Assembly (NCBI GenBank): GCA_014905825.1 | Contig: JACGCN010000004.1 | Span: 248,001-312,000, forward strand | DNA: 64,000 nucleotides | From: Lyophyllum atratum | Lineage: Eukaryota; Basidiomycota; Agaricomycetes; Agaricales; Lyophyllaceae | Direction: 5' to 3' | Shown here: positions 23,501-33,500 of the stretch, in pieces | Position numbering within the stretch: the stretch's first letter is position 1 | Layout: each line of letters begins with the position of its first letter | Position numbers and translations under genes: made by a program | Notes under the pieces: generated by a model | Databases searched by the model: none | The model's input: only the letters and a program-made list of their open reading frames with translations | Told to the model about the DNA's origin: nothing

Positions 23501-25110
23501 GACTTCAGCACTTCCGCAGCGGAGATAGTCTCAATACGCTCGCGGACGGCAGCCATGACAGGTCCTGGTAGTAGGTAACCCGCGAGTGCTGGCTCCGAAG
23601 CGGTGTCAAGTGTTTTGGGTAGTGGGGCTCGTGGTTTCTTGGGCGTCGGCGGAGGCACAACGCGCTGAGGAGCCCAAGTGCGGGTAGGGATGGGAGGTTG
23701 GTTCAGGATGTCGTAGCCTACACGCTTATCAATGACGGTACGGGCTTCGGCGTCGATCAAGAGGTGGCAAGCAGCGATAAATGGCATTCCAAGAATAATT
23801 GGTACAGGTAGGCCCTCGTTGACCTTCGCTCTAAAGACCCCCGACGTCCAAGCCCCCTGACCACAAGAAAGTTCTAACTTCACATACTCCGTGCAAGTGA
23901 GCGGCGACTCTGATAGCGAGCTGAGGTTGTCCTCCCCGGGAGGGAGGCGATGTCGTCGTAAGCCGAGCTCGTCAGAGAGCGACGCGCTAATCACTATGGA
24001 GGGGCAACCGATGTCAAGAAAGCCAGGAACTTGGACAGGGAATTCGGAAACGTTGGGCCCGAAGGCTTCCAACGGAGCGACGAGGTGGGGGGTAGTGAAG
24101 GCAGTGGGAAGAACGTACGAGTCGGTTTCATCATCGCGATACTCGACGACAGTCTCGGATTGCGAGGCGATGGCAGCAGCGGCAGCGAGGCGAGGAGCAG
24201 CTGGGGCGCCGGAGCGAGGCTTTGCAGCAAGGGCGGCAGTCTCCGTGAGCGTCACATAAGTGGCGGCATCGGGCCAGGTGTTCGCAGTGGTCATGGGACA
24301 GTTGGGGGAGCGGTGGTCCGTGTAGAAGAGGCGGCAGCGAGTGCAGCCGTCGTGAGCGTTGAGCAGAGCCTTCTCGGCATCTGTGAGCTTGGGGAGGTTG
24401 CGACGTGGACCGTTCCCGCCGTCAGAGGAGGAGGTCTTCGCCGTCCTGGGTGGGTCGGACAGACGACTGAGGAGGTCGCGTTTCTCGGTCCTCTTCGAGG
24501 AACGAGCAGCGGCGGCGGCCTCGATGAGACGAACAGTGCGCGCGTCCTCAGCCCTGAGACGGTCATCGCGCTCCTTGACTTCAGTAGACCAGGGAGCGAG
24601 GGTGACAGTGAGGATGGGTTCGTTGAGGAGGCTGGTCTTCAGCTCCTTGTTGAGGTTGGATTCCAACTGGACCTTGAGGCCCTCGTCAGTGAGCGCGTGG
24701 GTGGGAGAGGAGGTCTTGAGGATAGCGTTGAGGTTCTCGATCTCGATCTTCCAATCCATGAATGGGTGGCTGTGCTGCTTGGAAGAGATGATGGTGTCGC
24801 GGATTTTATGTGCCCAGTTCTTCTCGAGGACGAGTTCGGCGAGCTCGGAGAGGTAGACGTCGAGTGACATTCTGTCAATGCGGGCTTGACCGGCCTGGTA
24901 CCACGAGATGAGACGGGGTTCGAGCATAGCGTCCGCGACAAAGCTGACGATCTCGGCTGGGGTCTTCCCGGCATGTTTCTGGTAGCGTTTGCAGGCGAGG
25001 GACCAAGACTGGTGGACGAGTGGGTCGATGCGGCCGGCCGTGAGAGTGGGACATTCCTTCAACTTGGTCACAAGGACCGAAGCAAGGGGTTGAGAACCAA
25101 GGGACGTCAT
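20509..25110 (-). CDS. Gag-Pol polyprotein of nested chromovirus (~1533 aa)
   Basis: First ATG at 25110 (MTSLGSQPLAS). The open frame continues upstream to 25437, inside the 5' LTR, but without an ATG. The Gag part is followed by a CCHC-like knuckle (CTRCRLFYTDHRSPNC). The protease region has DIGCPSIVIS, where the usual active site is D-S/T-G. Reverse transcriptase: FGVLDMTNSFFQTRV and YLDDIIIW. RNase H: TTDASDRRTGAVLS ... FTDHRTLEYF. The integrase has a zinc finger (HFGFDKSYEAL ... CSPCQRNKS) and D,D,E (LDFIGPLPEEG, ISDRDALF, ETDGASERTN). A GPY/F module (SDGPYTVVKAF) and a chromodomain (YLVRWVGYDVDHDEWLAG) follow. The frame has no break, so the copy may be active. Chromodomains direct such elements to particular chromatin. 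Confidence 0.94.
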   Translation of the reverse strand: MTSLGSQPLASVLVTKLKECPTLTAGRIDPLVHQSWSLACKRYQKHAGKTPAEIVSFVADAMLEPRLISWYQAGQARIDRMSLDVYLSELAELVLEKNWAHKIRDTIISSKQHSHPFMDWKIEIENLNAILKTSSPTHALTDEGLKVQLESNLNKELKTSLLNEPILTVTLAPWSTEVKERDDRLRAEDARTVRLIEAAAAARSSKRTEKRDLLSRLSDPPRTAKTSSSDGGNGPRRNLPKLTDAEKALLNAHDGCTRCRLFYTDHRSPNCPMTTANTWPDAATYVTLTETAALAAKPRSGAPAAPRLAAAAAIASQSETVVEYRDDETDSYVLPTAFTTPHLVAPLEAFGPNVSEFPVQVPGFLDIGCPSIVISASLSDELGLRRHRLPPGEDNLSSLSESPLTCTEYVKLELSCGQGAWTSGVFRAKVNEGLPVPIILGMPFIAACHLLIDAEARTVIDKRVGYDILNQPPIPTRTWAPQRVVPPPTPKKPRAPLPKTLDTASEPALAGYLLPGPVMAAVRERIETISAAEVLKSKDAEMKQRYADRFPLRLPDTTDDLPNHIYHRIRLREPHKVTKGAGYSAPKKYHEPWKKLIDEHLAAGRIRPSSSEHASPAFCVPKYKNGTPDLTVPPRWVNDYRQLNANTIRDQYPLPRVDDILSACGRGKYFGVLDMTNSFFQTRVHPDDIHLTAVRTPWGLYEWVVMPMGGCNAPSTHQRRMEDALRDLIGKICHVYLDDIIIWSQTLEEHEANVAKVLDALRAANLACNAKKSLLFATEITFLGHSISSEGICADPFKVDRILNWPQPNTATNVRGFLGLTRYIAAFLPALAEHTSVLTPLTSKDCDIEFPTWTAAHQAAFDAIKRLVTSTECLTVIDYDDPTKHVFVTTDASDRRTGAVLSFGETWETARPVAYDSYQLNAAEKNYPVHEKELLAIVKALKKWRTSLLGVHFDVFTDHRTLEYFQSQKEMSRRQMRWSMYLADFDYDITYIRGEDNTAADALSRMPDDTPSPMLAACALAYTRSPPRSLTAAASILEITADDTLLKEIIAGYQEDSFAKQLEKDIIAGSITGARKENKLLYVGNRLLIPNIPRVRELFYHLAHDTLGHFGFDKSYEALRDSYYWPHMCRDLEQAYIPSCSPCQRNKSRTSKPTGPLHPLPVPDARFEAVALDFIGPLPEEGGKDTILTMTDLLGAEIRFAPVHSTATAADIAVVLFNEWYCENGLMRQIISDRDALFTSELWTALHKLTGVKLKMSTSYHPETDGASERTNKTLNQAIRYHVDNNQKGWLAKLPRIRFAVMNTVNASTGFSPFQLKTGRSPRLIPPLVPAPADSTPAEVDARDIIARLELDVKEAQDNLLAAKIRQAYHANEHRAPEKVYKEGDLVMLSTENRRRNYKRKGKKRVAKFMPRSDGPYTVVKAFPEKSEYTLRLPNNPNTFPGFHASLLKPFIPNDPTLFPDREFTRPGAVMTEDGIEENFIDKIVDARRRGRGAQYLVRWVGYDVDHDEWLAGKLMEDTEALDIWEAENGTLF

Positions 25111-25382
25111 GGGCGGTCTAGGCAGCAGCGGTAAGGGTCTGATGTGAGGTAAGTCCGAGGTGTCCGAGCTGCTGGAGTCGGTCTCGAAGTCTGAAGACGG
25201 TGGGGACAGCGGTGAGCTGGCGGCGGCAGTGGCAGTGGCAGTGAGGTGAGGGGTGGTGTCGAGACTAGAGATTCCGAGATTGGCTAGCCTTCTCGCCTCC
25301 TGTCTTGTGAGTAAGGGAGTGGGCGTTGACGGTGTGCGAGACAGTTTGACGGTGGAAGAGAATGTCGGTGTCAAAAAAAAAG

Positions 25383-25720
25383 TGGAAGGGCGCCGGGTAC
25401 GGCGCCAACACTTAGTTCGGAACGTCAGACAGGACAAATATATCTTCGTTGCAGCGGGAGAGGTTTAGTAATTAATATGAGGGAAATGAAAGTATAACTG
25501 ACCTTCGTTGCAGCGGGAGAGGTTGAGGGGCAACGAAGGGAAGGGAAAGATGATATAGGTAAGGCGGGGCTTCAATCAGGTAGCTATAGAACTTCAGGGA
25601 AGGGTAGGGAATTCAAGAAGGTTGGTATAAGTGTAATAGTAAGAGTAATAGCCGCGTCGGAGCGGTGGGACTGATGCGTAATGAGGCCTAATGGGCAAGG
25701 GCGCGAGGGGCGGCCTTACA
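25383..25720 (-). repeat. 5' LTR of nested chromovirus
   Basis: 338 bp, with two differences from the partner LTR. The first bases inside the LTR in the reading direction are CTTTTTTTTTGACACC. No standard TGG primer site is seen there. Confidence 0.93.
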
Positions 25721-25725
25721 CTTAA

Positions 25726-26371
25726 AGTTTAAAAGATCGAAATCACGCGTCAGAGATCTCGAAGGCCAGCGCGGGGCTTTGGTCTTCGGGATTTGGCTAT
25801 GAATACCAGCGCGGAGCTTTGATATTCGTAGTCTTAAGATCTATCAATAGCGCGAAGCTTTATTGCTAGGATCTTTCTGAGGTTGATTTCAAGTTTCTAA
25901 CTTAGAATCTTATTCACACAGTGATAGTACGGGTTAAAGAAGTTATCCTTATTCATTTGGTACTACAGACTATATATACAGGTATCTAAACTAATCTAGA
26001 ACGTTCTACCCGGTTCTCAAACGATTGAGAGCCTTGTAGCTGACTTCGCGATGATTCTCGACACTTACCGCTAAGTCAGATGCCGGTTCCGTTGTTTGTT
26101 TGGCAACGACTTGTTTGCCATCAACGGTTTAGGCGTCCGACGCGACGTTCCGAGGATCTCGTCGAGTATCGTCGAATCCCGTATCTTTATAGTCATTTAA
26201 GATGTTCTTAATGAAACGTAAAAGTTAAAATGGGTTCATATCAGTTGAATGATACGTATATCGCGCTACTGTTAGGATGACTATGGTGAATAGTAATCAA
26301 AGGTAAGAAAGATAAAAGAAATGTAATCAACGTTGTCTAACTTGAGGTAAGTGTATCGATGTACTACAACA
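25726..26371 (-). repeat. 3' LTR of outer Ty3 element, larger piece
   Basis: 646 bp of the 795-bp LTR. The remaining 149 bp lie at 19992-20140 on the other side of the inner element. Together they match the intact LTR with five transitions, four of them at CpG sites. Confidence 0.92.
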
Positions 26372-26390
26372 TACCCCCCCTGCCTTTGTG
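26372..26390 (-). other. Polypurine tract of outer Ty3 element
   Basis: Reverse strand reads CAAAGGCAGGGGGGGTA, directly before the 3' LTR. This is the expected place and composition for plus-strand priming. Confidence 0.75.
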
Positions 26391-26393
26391 TTC

Positions 26394-27462
26394 CTATTTA
26401 CCCTCCTTAATGTCGTCCTGCATGTAGATGTCGTTGAACAAGAAGTCATCGTCGGTAGATTCGACCTTGATCTCGATGTCGTCGTCATCAGTGATGATGG
26501 TATCGAAGGAGTTACTGATGGAGGGAGGCGAGGCGCACTGGTTACTGGAAGGTGAGCTCGCCATGGAACTAGGCGAGGCGTGTCGGCTTGCTGAATAGAA
26601 TGTCGAAGTCGAAGAATCACGTGATGGGTAAGGAGTAGAACACCGACCACGGCGGTTAGAGCGAGCGGCGCGTGATAGAGTCGGATGAAGAATAAGTCGT
26701 CGGTCCTTGTTGGTCGGGATGTGATGGGTGTCGTGGTCGCATGGCGGTAGAGGCGACCGACTAAAGGTATCGATATCCGGGTGGTAGTGAGCGTAATTGG
26801 AATGGGTAGGATGTATAACGAGTTCCTGAGAGTCGGCATGAGTATACGCGCCGTTATCAATGGCGAGGCCATTGAAGCTCAACGCCGGTCCGTGATGATG
26901 TACAGGCCCCCATACCCAGCTAGATTCGTTACCAAAACGCGCGCTGCTGATGGGGGCGTCGGCGATCCAATTAACGGCTTCCCTTCCAACAAGCTGTAAG
27001 TCTTGATACGTAGTAAGGAGTTGGTCGTAAGGCATGAAGAATTGGAGCGGGTTAATGCCAGAGCGAATGCTCGACATGGAGAGGAGACGAGGGGGATCGA
27101 GGTTGAGTTCACGAAAAAGAGTGGGATGTATATTAATAGACGAGTGATCGGCATCGTCGGGGAGTAGATAATTGGCGGCCGAAGCGATATCCTTTACTAG
27201 GTTTAAGAGGACCTGCCATGCAACATAATTAGCGACTGTGACAAGGTTATTTACAAGGGTTTTTTGAACGAACCTGCCAAACGGCACCGCTAACTGAAGG
27301 CTGAATACCAAAGTAGGCAGTCTCGTCGTTAGAATCGACGGCGACGAGCTCGTCCATTGAAAGTTCGCGATGAAGCGGGGATACGGAATGAGTGATCAAC
27401 TGCGCTAGGTGTATAGCGAGACGATCGAGAGCGGGAAACGAGGTTTGAGGAGCAAGAGACAT
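26394..27462 (-). CDS. Spliced accessory gene in the env position of the outer Ty3 element
   Basis: Starts at ATG 27462, 110 bp after the gag-pol stop, and stops 23 bp before the LTR. A 61-nt intron (27213-27273, GTTCGT...GGCAG with a CTAAT branch site) joins ...SVSGAVWQ to VLLNLVKDIASAAN in frame. The exons are 63 and 273 codons, giving about 335 residues. The N-terminal half looks globular and helical. A basic, histidine-rich middle follows, then a Ser-rich stretch and a very acidic C-terminus (DTIITDDDDIEIKVES). There is no signal peptide, membrane segment or furin-like site, so it does not look like an envelope protein. No family was recognised. Without splicing the first exon frame stops soon after the donor site, so use of this gene would need a spliced mRNA. 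Confidence 0.6.
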
Positions 27463-27572
27463 TTTTTATAAAGAGTTGAGAATGAGTTGGTTCTTTGGGG
27501 AACTGATGTAGCTTTCGAGGGGGTGATGTTTTCGGTCGTCTTTCAGCAGCGTTTTATATTCGTTCGCGCTGA

Positions 27573-30500
27573 TTATTGTGGTTTGCTTGCAGACTTCTTT
27601 CCCCTTCCTTCGTACCAGTTTTGCAATACTGAAGGTGCGTTGCCGAGCTCTTCTTTCGTTAGCCATAGATCTGATTCCGGTCCGTATCCCAGGTACCGCG
27701 TCCTGTATATCGGGATTCTTCGCCCATTTCGGCCCTTCCTCCAGGATTCTGCTACTATTCTTTCTACATCAAACCATTCTTCTTCCTTGAAGTCCCCACG
27801 ATTTAATTCCTTCGTTTGGCGCTTTCCGAATTCTTTAGGTGAGGTACTGTATTTTTCTAGATGTGCAATATTGATTACCGGGTGAATTTTGTAGGTAGGC
27901 GGTAATCGAAGTCGGTACGCGACGGGACTAATTTTTTGTAAGATTTCGAATGGTCCGTCATACTTCATCAATAATTTCTTACCCCTACCTTTCTCCTTTT
28001 TCAATAACTTTAAAGAATGCGGGTTCAATATTACCTGATCGCCTTCTTCGAACTCGATATCTAGGTGATTTTGATCATATGTTCTTTTCTGATACGCTTG
28101 ACTCAGGGTCATAGCGTCCGTTGCACGTTGTCTCTCAGCCTTAAACTCCTCTGCCATGTTGAACGCTTTCTCATGCAAGCTTCCAATTTCATTTGAGTCT
28201 TGTGAATTCAACGGTCGTGTGATCCCGCCGGGCGCGTGCATCATTGTGGAGTCCGTGTTGGGATGAAATCCGCGTAGTAAGTATGCGGGGGAGAAACCCG
28301 TTGCTGTATGTGGTGAAGTATTGTATGATAGCGCTAATACATCTAGTAATTCGTCCCAATTATCGCGTTCTGGTCCTATGTACGCTCGCAGGGTGATTTC
28401 TAGGTATTGGTTCATAACCTCAGTTTGTCCGTCTGCCTGCGGGTGATATGAAGTTGTTAGCGCGCGCCTCATCCCCATTAAATGACAAAGCTCTTTCCAA
28501 AAGTCGTTTCGCCACCGCGTGTCCCGATCCGTTATCACCTGTCGCGGGATGCCAAATTTAGACACGATGTGAGGGAGAAATAGCCGGGCCGTCGCGTCCT
28601 CGGTTATTTTAGTCGTTGTCGGGATGAAGATCGCATATTTGGTCATCTTATCTACGATCACAAGGATGCTATCAAATCCGTTAGATTCGGGAAGCTCGGT
28701 AATGAAATCCATCGAGACAACCTCGAACGGTTGACTTGGGATCGGGATTGGTTGTAGTAATCCTAACGGAGCATGTCTCTTCGGTTTGGATTTCTGACAG
28801 ATATCACAAGTTTTAACAAAAATTTTGATATCTCTAGACATTCTTGGCCAATAGTAAGTAGCGCTGATCCTGTTGTAGGTTTTGAAGTACCCTCCATGCG
28901 CTGCTTCACTCATCTGGTCATGTACATCGGTCATGACCTCTGTTTTTAACCCGGAAGGTACGCATAATCTAGTATTACCCAATCCATCCTCAAAGTATAC
29001 TAAACCGTCGTCGCTGTAGAGGTATTGTGGATGTTCTGGTCTTCGATCCTTCTGTGATTGAATGGCTTTGAGTACCTTTGCAAAATGTACGTCTTTCTGG
29101 TAGGCTTCTCTCCACTTATGGATTTCGGTCTGATCTAGACTGATCATTACGGTGTATGCTCTACAAGTGTCATAAGGGATCTCGATGTCCGTGCTCTCTT
29201 CCCCGGTGATTAAAATATTCGTTCCCAGGTACGATCCTTCGTACATAGTTTCTTCTTCCGAATTCGTGTAGTTTGTAGCAACTGTGAGTAGTTTCTGTTC
29301 GAATTTTGGTCCTAGCTCCTCGTACATATCCTTCAACGGGTCCTCTATATCCTTAAGGTTTAAACTTTCCGTGGCGTCAACTTGTGGTCCCTCCTGGATC
29401 GGAATCCGCCGTCTCAACCTTGAGATCGGATCGACATTAGAATGTACTCGTCCAGCACAATGTACTATCTTCATATTCGGGAATGCCGAGAATACTAGTC
29501 CCCAGGTTAAAAGTCGTCTATTAACATTCTGAAAAGTCTTGCTCCATGTTAAAGCAGCGTGATCCGTGATCGCAAATATTCGTTCTCCCTCGAGGTAAGG
29601 TTGGAATTTAATCAACCCTTCCTTCAAAGCTAAAGCTTCGCGTTCTGTAGGTGAGTAATTACGTTCGGCTGACTGTAGAACCCTTGACCAGTATGCAATT
29701 ACACGTTCCGTGTAAACCGTCGTATCCTCGAAACTCTCCCCCCAGCGAACATTTGCGGGAACATCACTTCCTTCCTTTGCTAAGGATACCACTAGGTCGG
29801 GAACTGGTTCGTTATTTCGGTAAGCCTTTTCTAATCGCTCGTATATTTTTGTTCCTCTCAAATCTCTAATCTTGATTGGTTGTACTTGCTGTAAAATTGC
29901 TGCTAATCCAAAGTCGCACGCGTCCGAGTATACACGATATGGTAATCCTGGCATAGCATGTGCGCGAACTGGCGCTTGCGTTAGAACCTGTTTACATAAC
30001 TCGTAAGCTTCACGTTCTTCTTCACCCCATCTCCACTTACTACCTTTCTTCAGTAGTTGGAATAATGGATGTGCAATCCATGCGTAGAACGGCACATACC
30101 CAGAAAAGTACACCATCATTCCTAAGAACATTTGTAAGGTGCGTACATCCCTCGGTTCTTCTAAATCAACGATTGCCTTAACCTTTTCTTTATGGGTTGA
30201 TAATCCTAGTCGCGATACTTTTTGTCCGAGAAGTAGTAACGATTGATACCCAAAATGACATTTTACAGGGGATAATGTGATTTTGGACGCTGCGATAGCC
30301 TTCAAGACTTGATCAATGTGCTTTAGGTGTTCCTCGAAGGTGCGTGAAAAAATTACAATGTCGTCGATGTAGACTAACGCAAAAATCCATAGAAATGGAG
30401 CGAGTACTCCCTGCATTACTCGCTGGAATACAGCAGGTCCGTTGCGAAATCCAAATGGCATTCGATTGAAATGAAATAATCCTCGATGCGTTCTGAATGC

Positions 30501-33500
30501 TAATTTCTCCTTATCTTGGGGATCTATAGTGAGTTGCGTGAATCCCGCCAAAGCATCCAAGGTTGATAAGTATTGACTTCCTGCTAATGTCTGCAGAATG
30601 TCTTCCTGTCTCGGTAACGGAAATTCATCGGGGATTACGGCTTCGTTCAACCGTCGCAGATCAATTACCATTCGAGGTTTAGTATTCCTGTATACTATGA
30701 ATACCGGAGCTGCCCATGGACTCTTTGATGGTTCGATAACTCCGAGACTAATCCAAGCATCCATTTGTTTGTCGATGATTTCTCGATTGGCAGGAGATGT
30801 AGCGAACGGCGGTATCGAGATAGGTTTTGTTCCTGGTATCAGTGGTACCTTAACTAGTGTATCAAAATTCCCTAATTTACCATTCAACCCAAATACCTCC
30901 TTATTTCGAAGTAGAATCTTCGTTAGAGATGCCTTCTGTTCGATCGTGAGTTCTTTAGAAAGGTCAACTTCTCTAAGTAGTTGCTCGGTATCAATCGAAT
31001 CTTCAGGGGTTTCTGCTGTCTTAGGTCCTCCCTGTACAGGTGGTTCAGCTAATGGGTCATCCTTGATTCCGATTCCTAAAGCCGGGTTGATCGAAGTGTC
31101 GACCTCGCTCCTTGCCGTTTGTGTAACTCCTAACCCTAATTTCGGGTCCTGTATAAGGTTCCTAATTAGATTTGCGTGACTAATCATTTTTTCCCTGTCT
31201 TCTTTGCTCGTATGTTCTAACCGTTCTAGCCAAGTAGTAGGATCCTGCGCGACTCCAAGAGTTTGTCCAGCGGCAATAGTGATCGGAAATGTAGAGAAAT
31301 TTGCGATGTGTAATGAAGGTTTATCACGTGTTGTTAGCGTATCAGGTGATCCGTAAGTATCGTCAATGTTCTTATTCGTGGACATGGACCGTTCGACGAA
31401 CAATGCATCACTTTTGAAGGGATAATTAACGTATACTGAGACTTCCTTTGATATTCCTGGTAAGATGGTTACCTGGCGAGTTGACCTAACTTTCCGATCC
31501 CTAGATTTTATCAGATCTCGCTTCTTCTTAAGTTGCGCCCGTCTATGAGCCTTCACGCGTGAGATTTTAGTCGGGAAGTCAGGCAAAGCTCTAATCTTGA
31601 AGGCGTGACCATTTTCGTCTTTGTACCCAAGGCTTGTGATGTTTTGTACCTTCATAGTACGTTTCGACGATCCGAATGATACCCTGGTTTCACCATCGTC
31701 TCTTATAATAGAAAGTGAATATTGATCCGCGAAGTCATTTCCTAAAATAACTGGCGTCATCATTCCCTTGACTACATATGCTTCCACGTTCAATTTTACA
31801 GGCCCTTCTTCGGTCTCGAAAATTAAATCTAAAATGACATACCCGGTTATCGTGGTATTTCCTGTCACCTGTATGAGTTTAATTCTTTGGCCTGTCCGTA
31901 TTTTAGGAGGTTTGGACATATTCTCGAGCGTTCTTTGTGAAATTAAGGTTATATCGGATCCGGAGTCTATAATAACCGGTACGGATTCCGTCCTCCGATC
32001 ATTAATCGTAGCAGATGCTTCTATGGCTTTGGCCCCTAAAAATGAACATCCGGGTGGTCGTGCCATTAATTTCTTCAAGGAGATCATTCTGTCCTCATCA
32101 TTTACGGCTTCAGTTTGGTAGGTTGACCTCTCAAGCTCTTTAACAAATCTTCGTCGTGACTTTCGATTAAGTGCAGGTTTCGTTACAACACTCTCCTTAT
32201 TGGTAGTCAAGGCACGAAGAGAAGTTGAAGTATGATCTATATTTCCCCCCCCCAGTTCCTCAACGCGATCTTCTTTAGCATCTAAGGAATTACTCTGAAG
32301 GGGTTCGTCAAAATCCAAGTCTTCTTCGTCGTCTGATGATAATCCATAATACAACTCATCGTAGGTTTCTTGCGCGGTTAATTCCTCATCATTCGATTGA
32401 ACTAGGTTAGCGCGTGCATTCTTATTTCCCCTCCGAGCGTATTTACATTCGTAGTCCCAGTGTTTACCGCTTCCGCAATGACGACAAGGTCGAGCGCCTT
32501 TATCCTCGGGAGTGGTGCGCGGCGAAACATTAGAATCATCCTTAGGAAATTCAGGCTTTGAAGTAGCCTTACTCCATCCAACGAGATTTGTACGTGCTGT
32601 CCTGAAATTTTGGTAAGGAGCTCTATTATTACTAGAGTTATTAGGTCCCTCACGAATGTTCGATTGGTAGTTAAAATCGTTTCTTTGATAACGGACCGGT
32701 GGATCCAGTTTTATCAAGGTCTCCTCGTAATACTTTACAGCTATCTGGAATTCATCGACGTCTTCGTAAAGATGGGGGCTCAAGACCGTAGTCCAGTGAG
32801 CAGGTGCGGATGCAATTACTTCGTTTATAATTTCTCGATCCGTGTAGTTATATACTAGCTCAATCAACTCCTTTTTACGAATGACGTATTCGCTAGGTGT
32901 TTCTCGAGTGCATCCTGGTTCGTGGTAATGTGCTTTATTCACCTTAATCTTCTGCTTATCCATGTATGCGTGATTCATATAGTATCCAGCAATGCCATCT
33001 CGTAAAGTACTCCAATCTACCTCCATCCTAAACCGTGTCGCTTTACTCTGACTATAGTACCATATTTCAGCTGCTCCCTTCAATCTTTGAGGTGCGAGAG
33101 ATCCTAACTGTTTGAAAATCGTATCCGACCTCTCGGAGATACTGTTAACTCTTAGAATCCATCGACTCAGTGTATCCGCGTTACCATCCCATTCCGGGAT
33201 TACATCGATCTTTAGTTTATTTTCAAACTGCGGTTCGCGTCCTGCGGAATCCTTCGATCTTCGAGCGTCTTCATCACTCCTTCCGGATTTCTTGGGATTT
33301 TTATGACCATGCGGTTTTCTAGGATGTCCTCGTCTGGGTCCACCTGCATCACTTTCATCACTGTCAGATGAGCTCGGGTCTGGGTCACCATCGCCTCGAG
33401 TTCGCCTCATGTATTTCTCATCACGCGAATCCCTTTCATCTCGATCTTTTCTCGGTTCATGGTTCCTGTCTTTGTCAGGTGAGTCTCGATTAGGTTTCTC

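Larger units (their letters stand above)
20141..25720 (-). mobile_element. Nested Ty3 chromovirus, 5580 bp
   Basis: 338-bp LTRs at 20141-20478 and 25383-25720 differ at only two bases. The 5-bp TSD CTTAA (20136-20140, 25721-25725) lies inside the 3' LTR of the outer element. One long minus-strand polyprotein carries a C-terminal chromodomain. This element is younger than the one that contains it. Confidence 0.95.

Noticed and set aside
24031..24867. 278-codon plus-strand frame within the nested Ty3 element.
   Set aside because: Antisense to the Gag region, low complexity (Gly/Val/Glu-rich), and no sign of a start context or a family.
26394..27462. Envelope gene, which would make the outer Ty3 an endogenous errantivirus-like element.
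   Set aside because: No signal peptide, transmembrane segment, glycosylation pattern or cleavage site. The protein is basic then acidic and looks intracellular.
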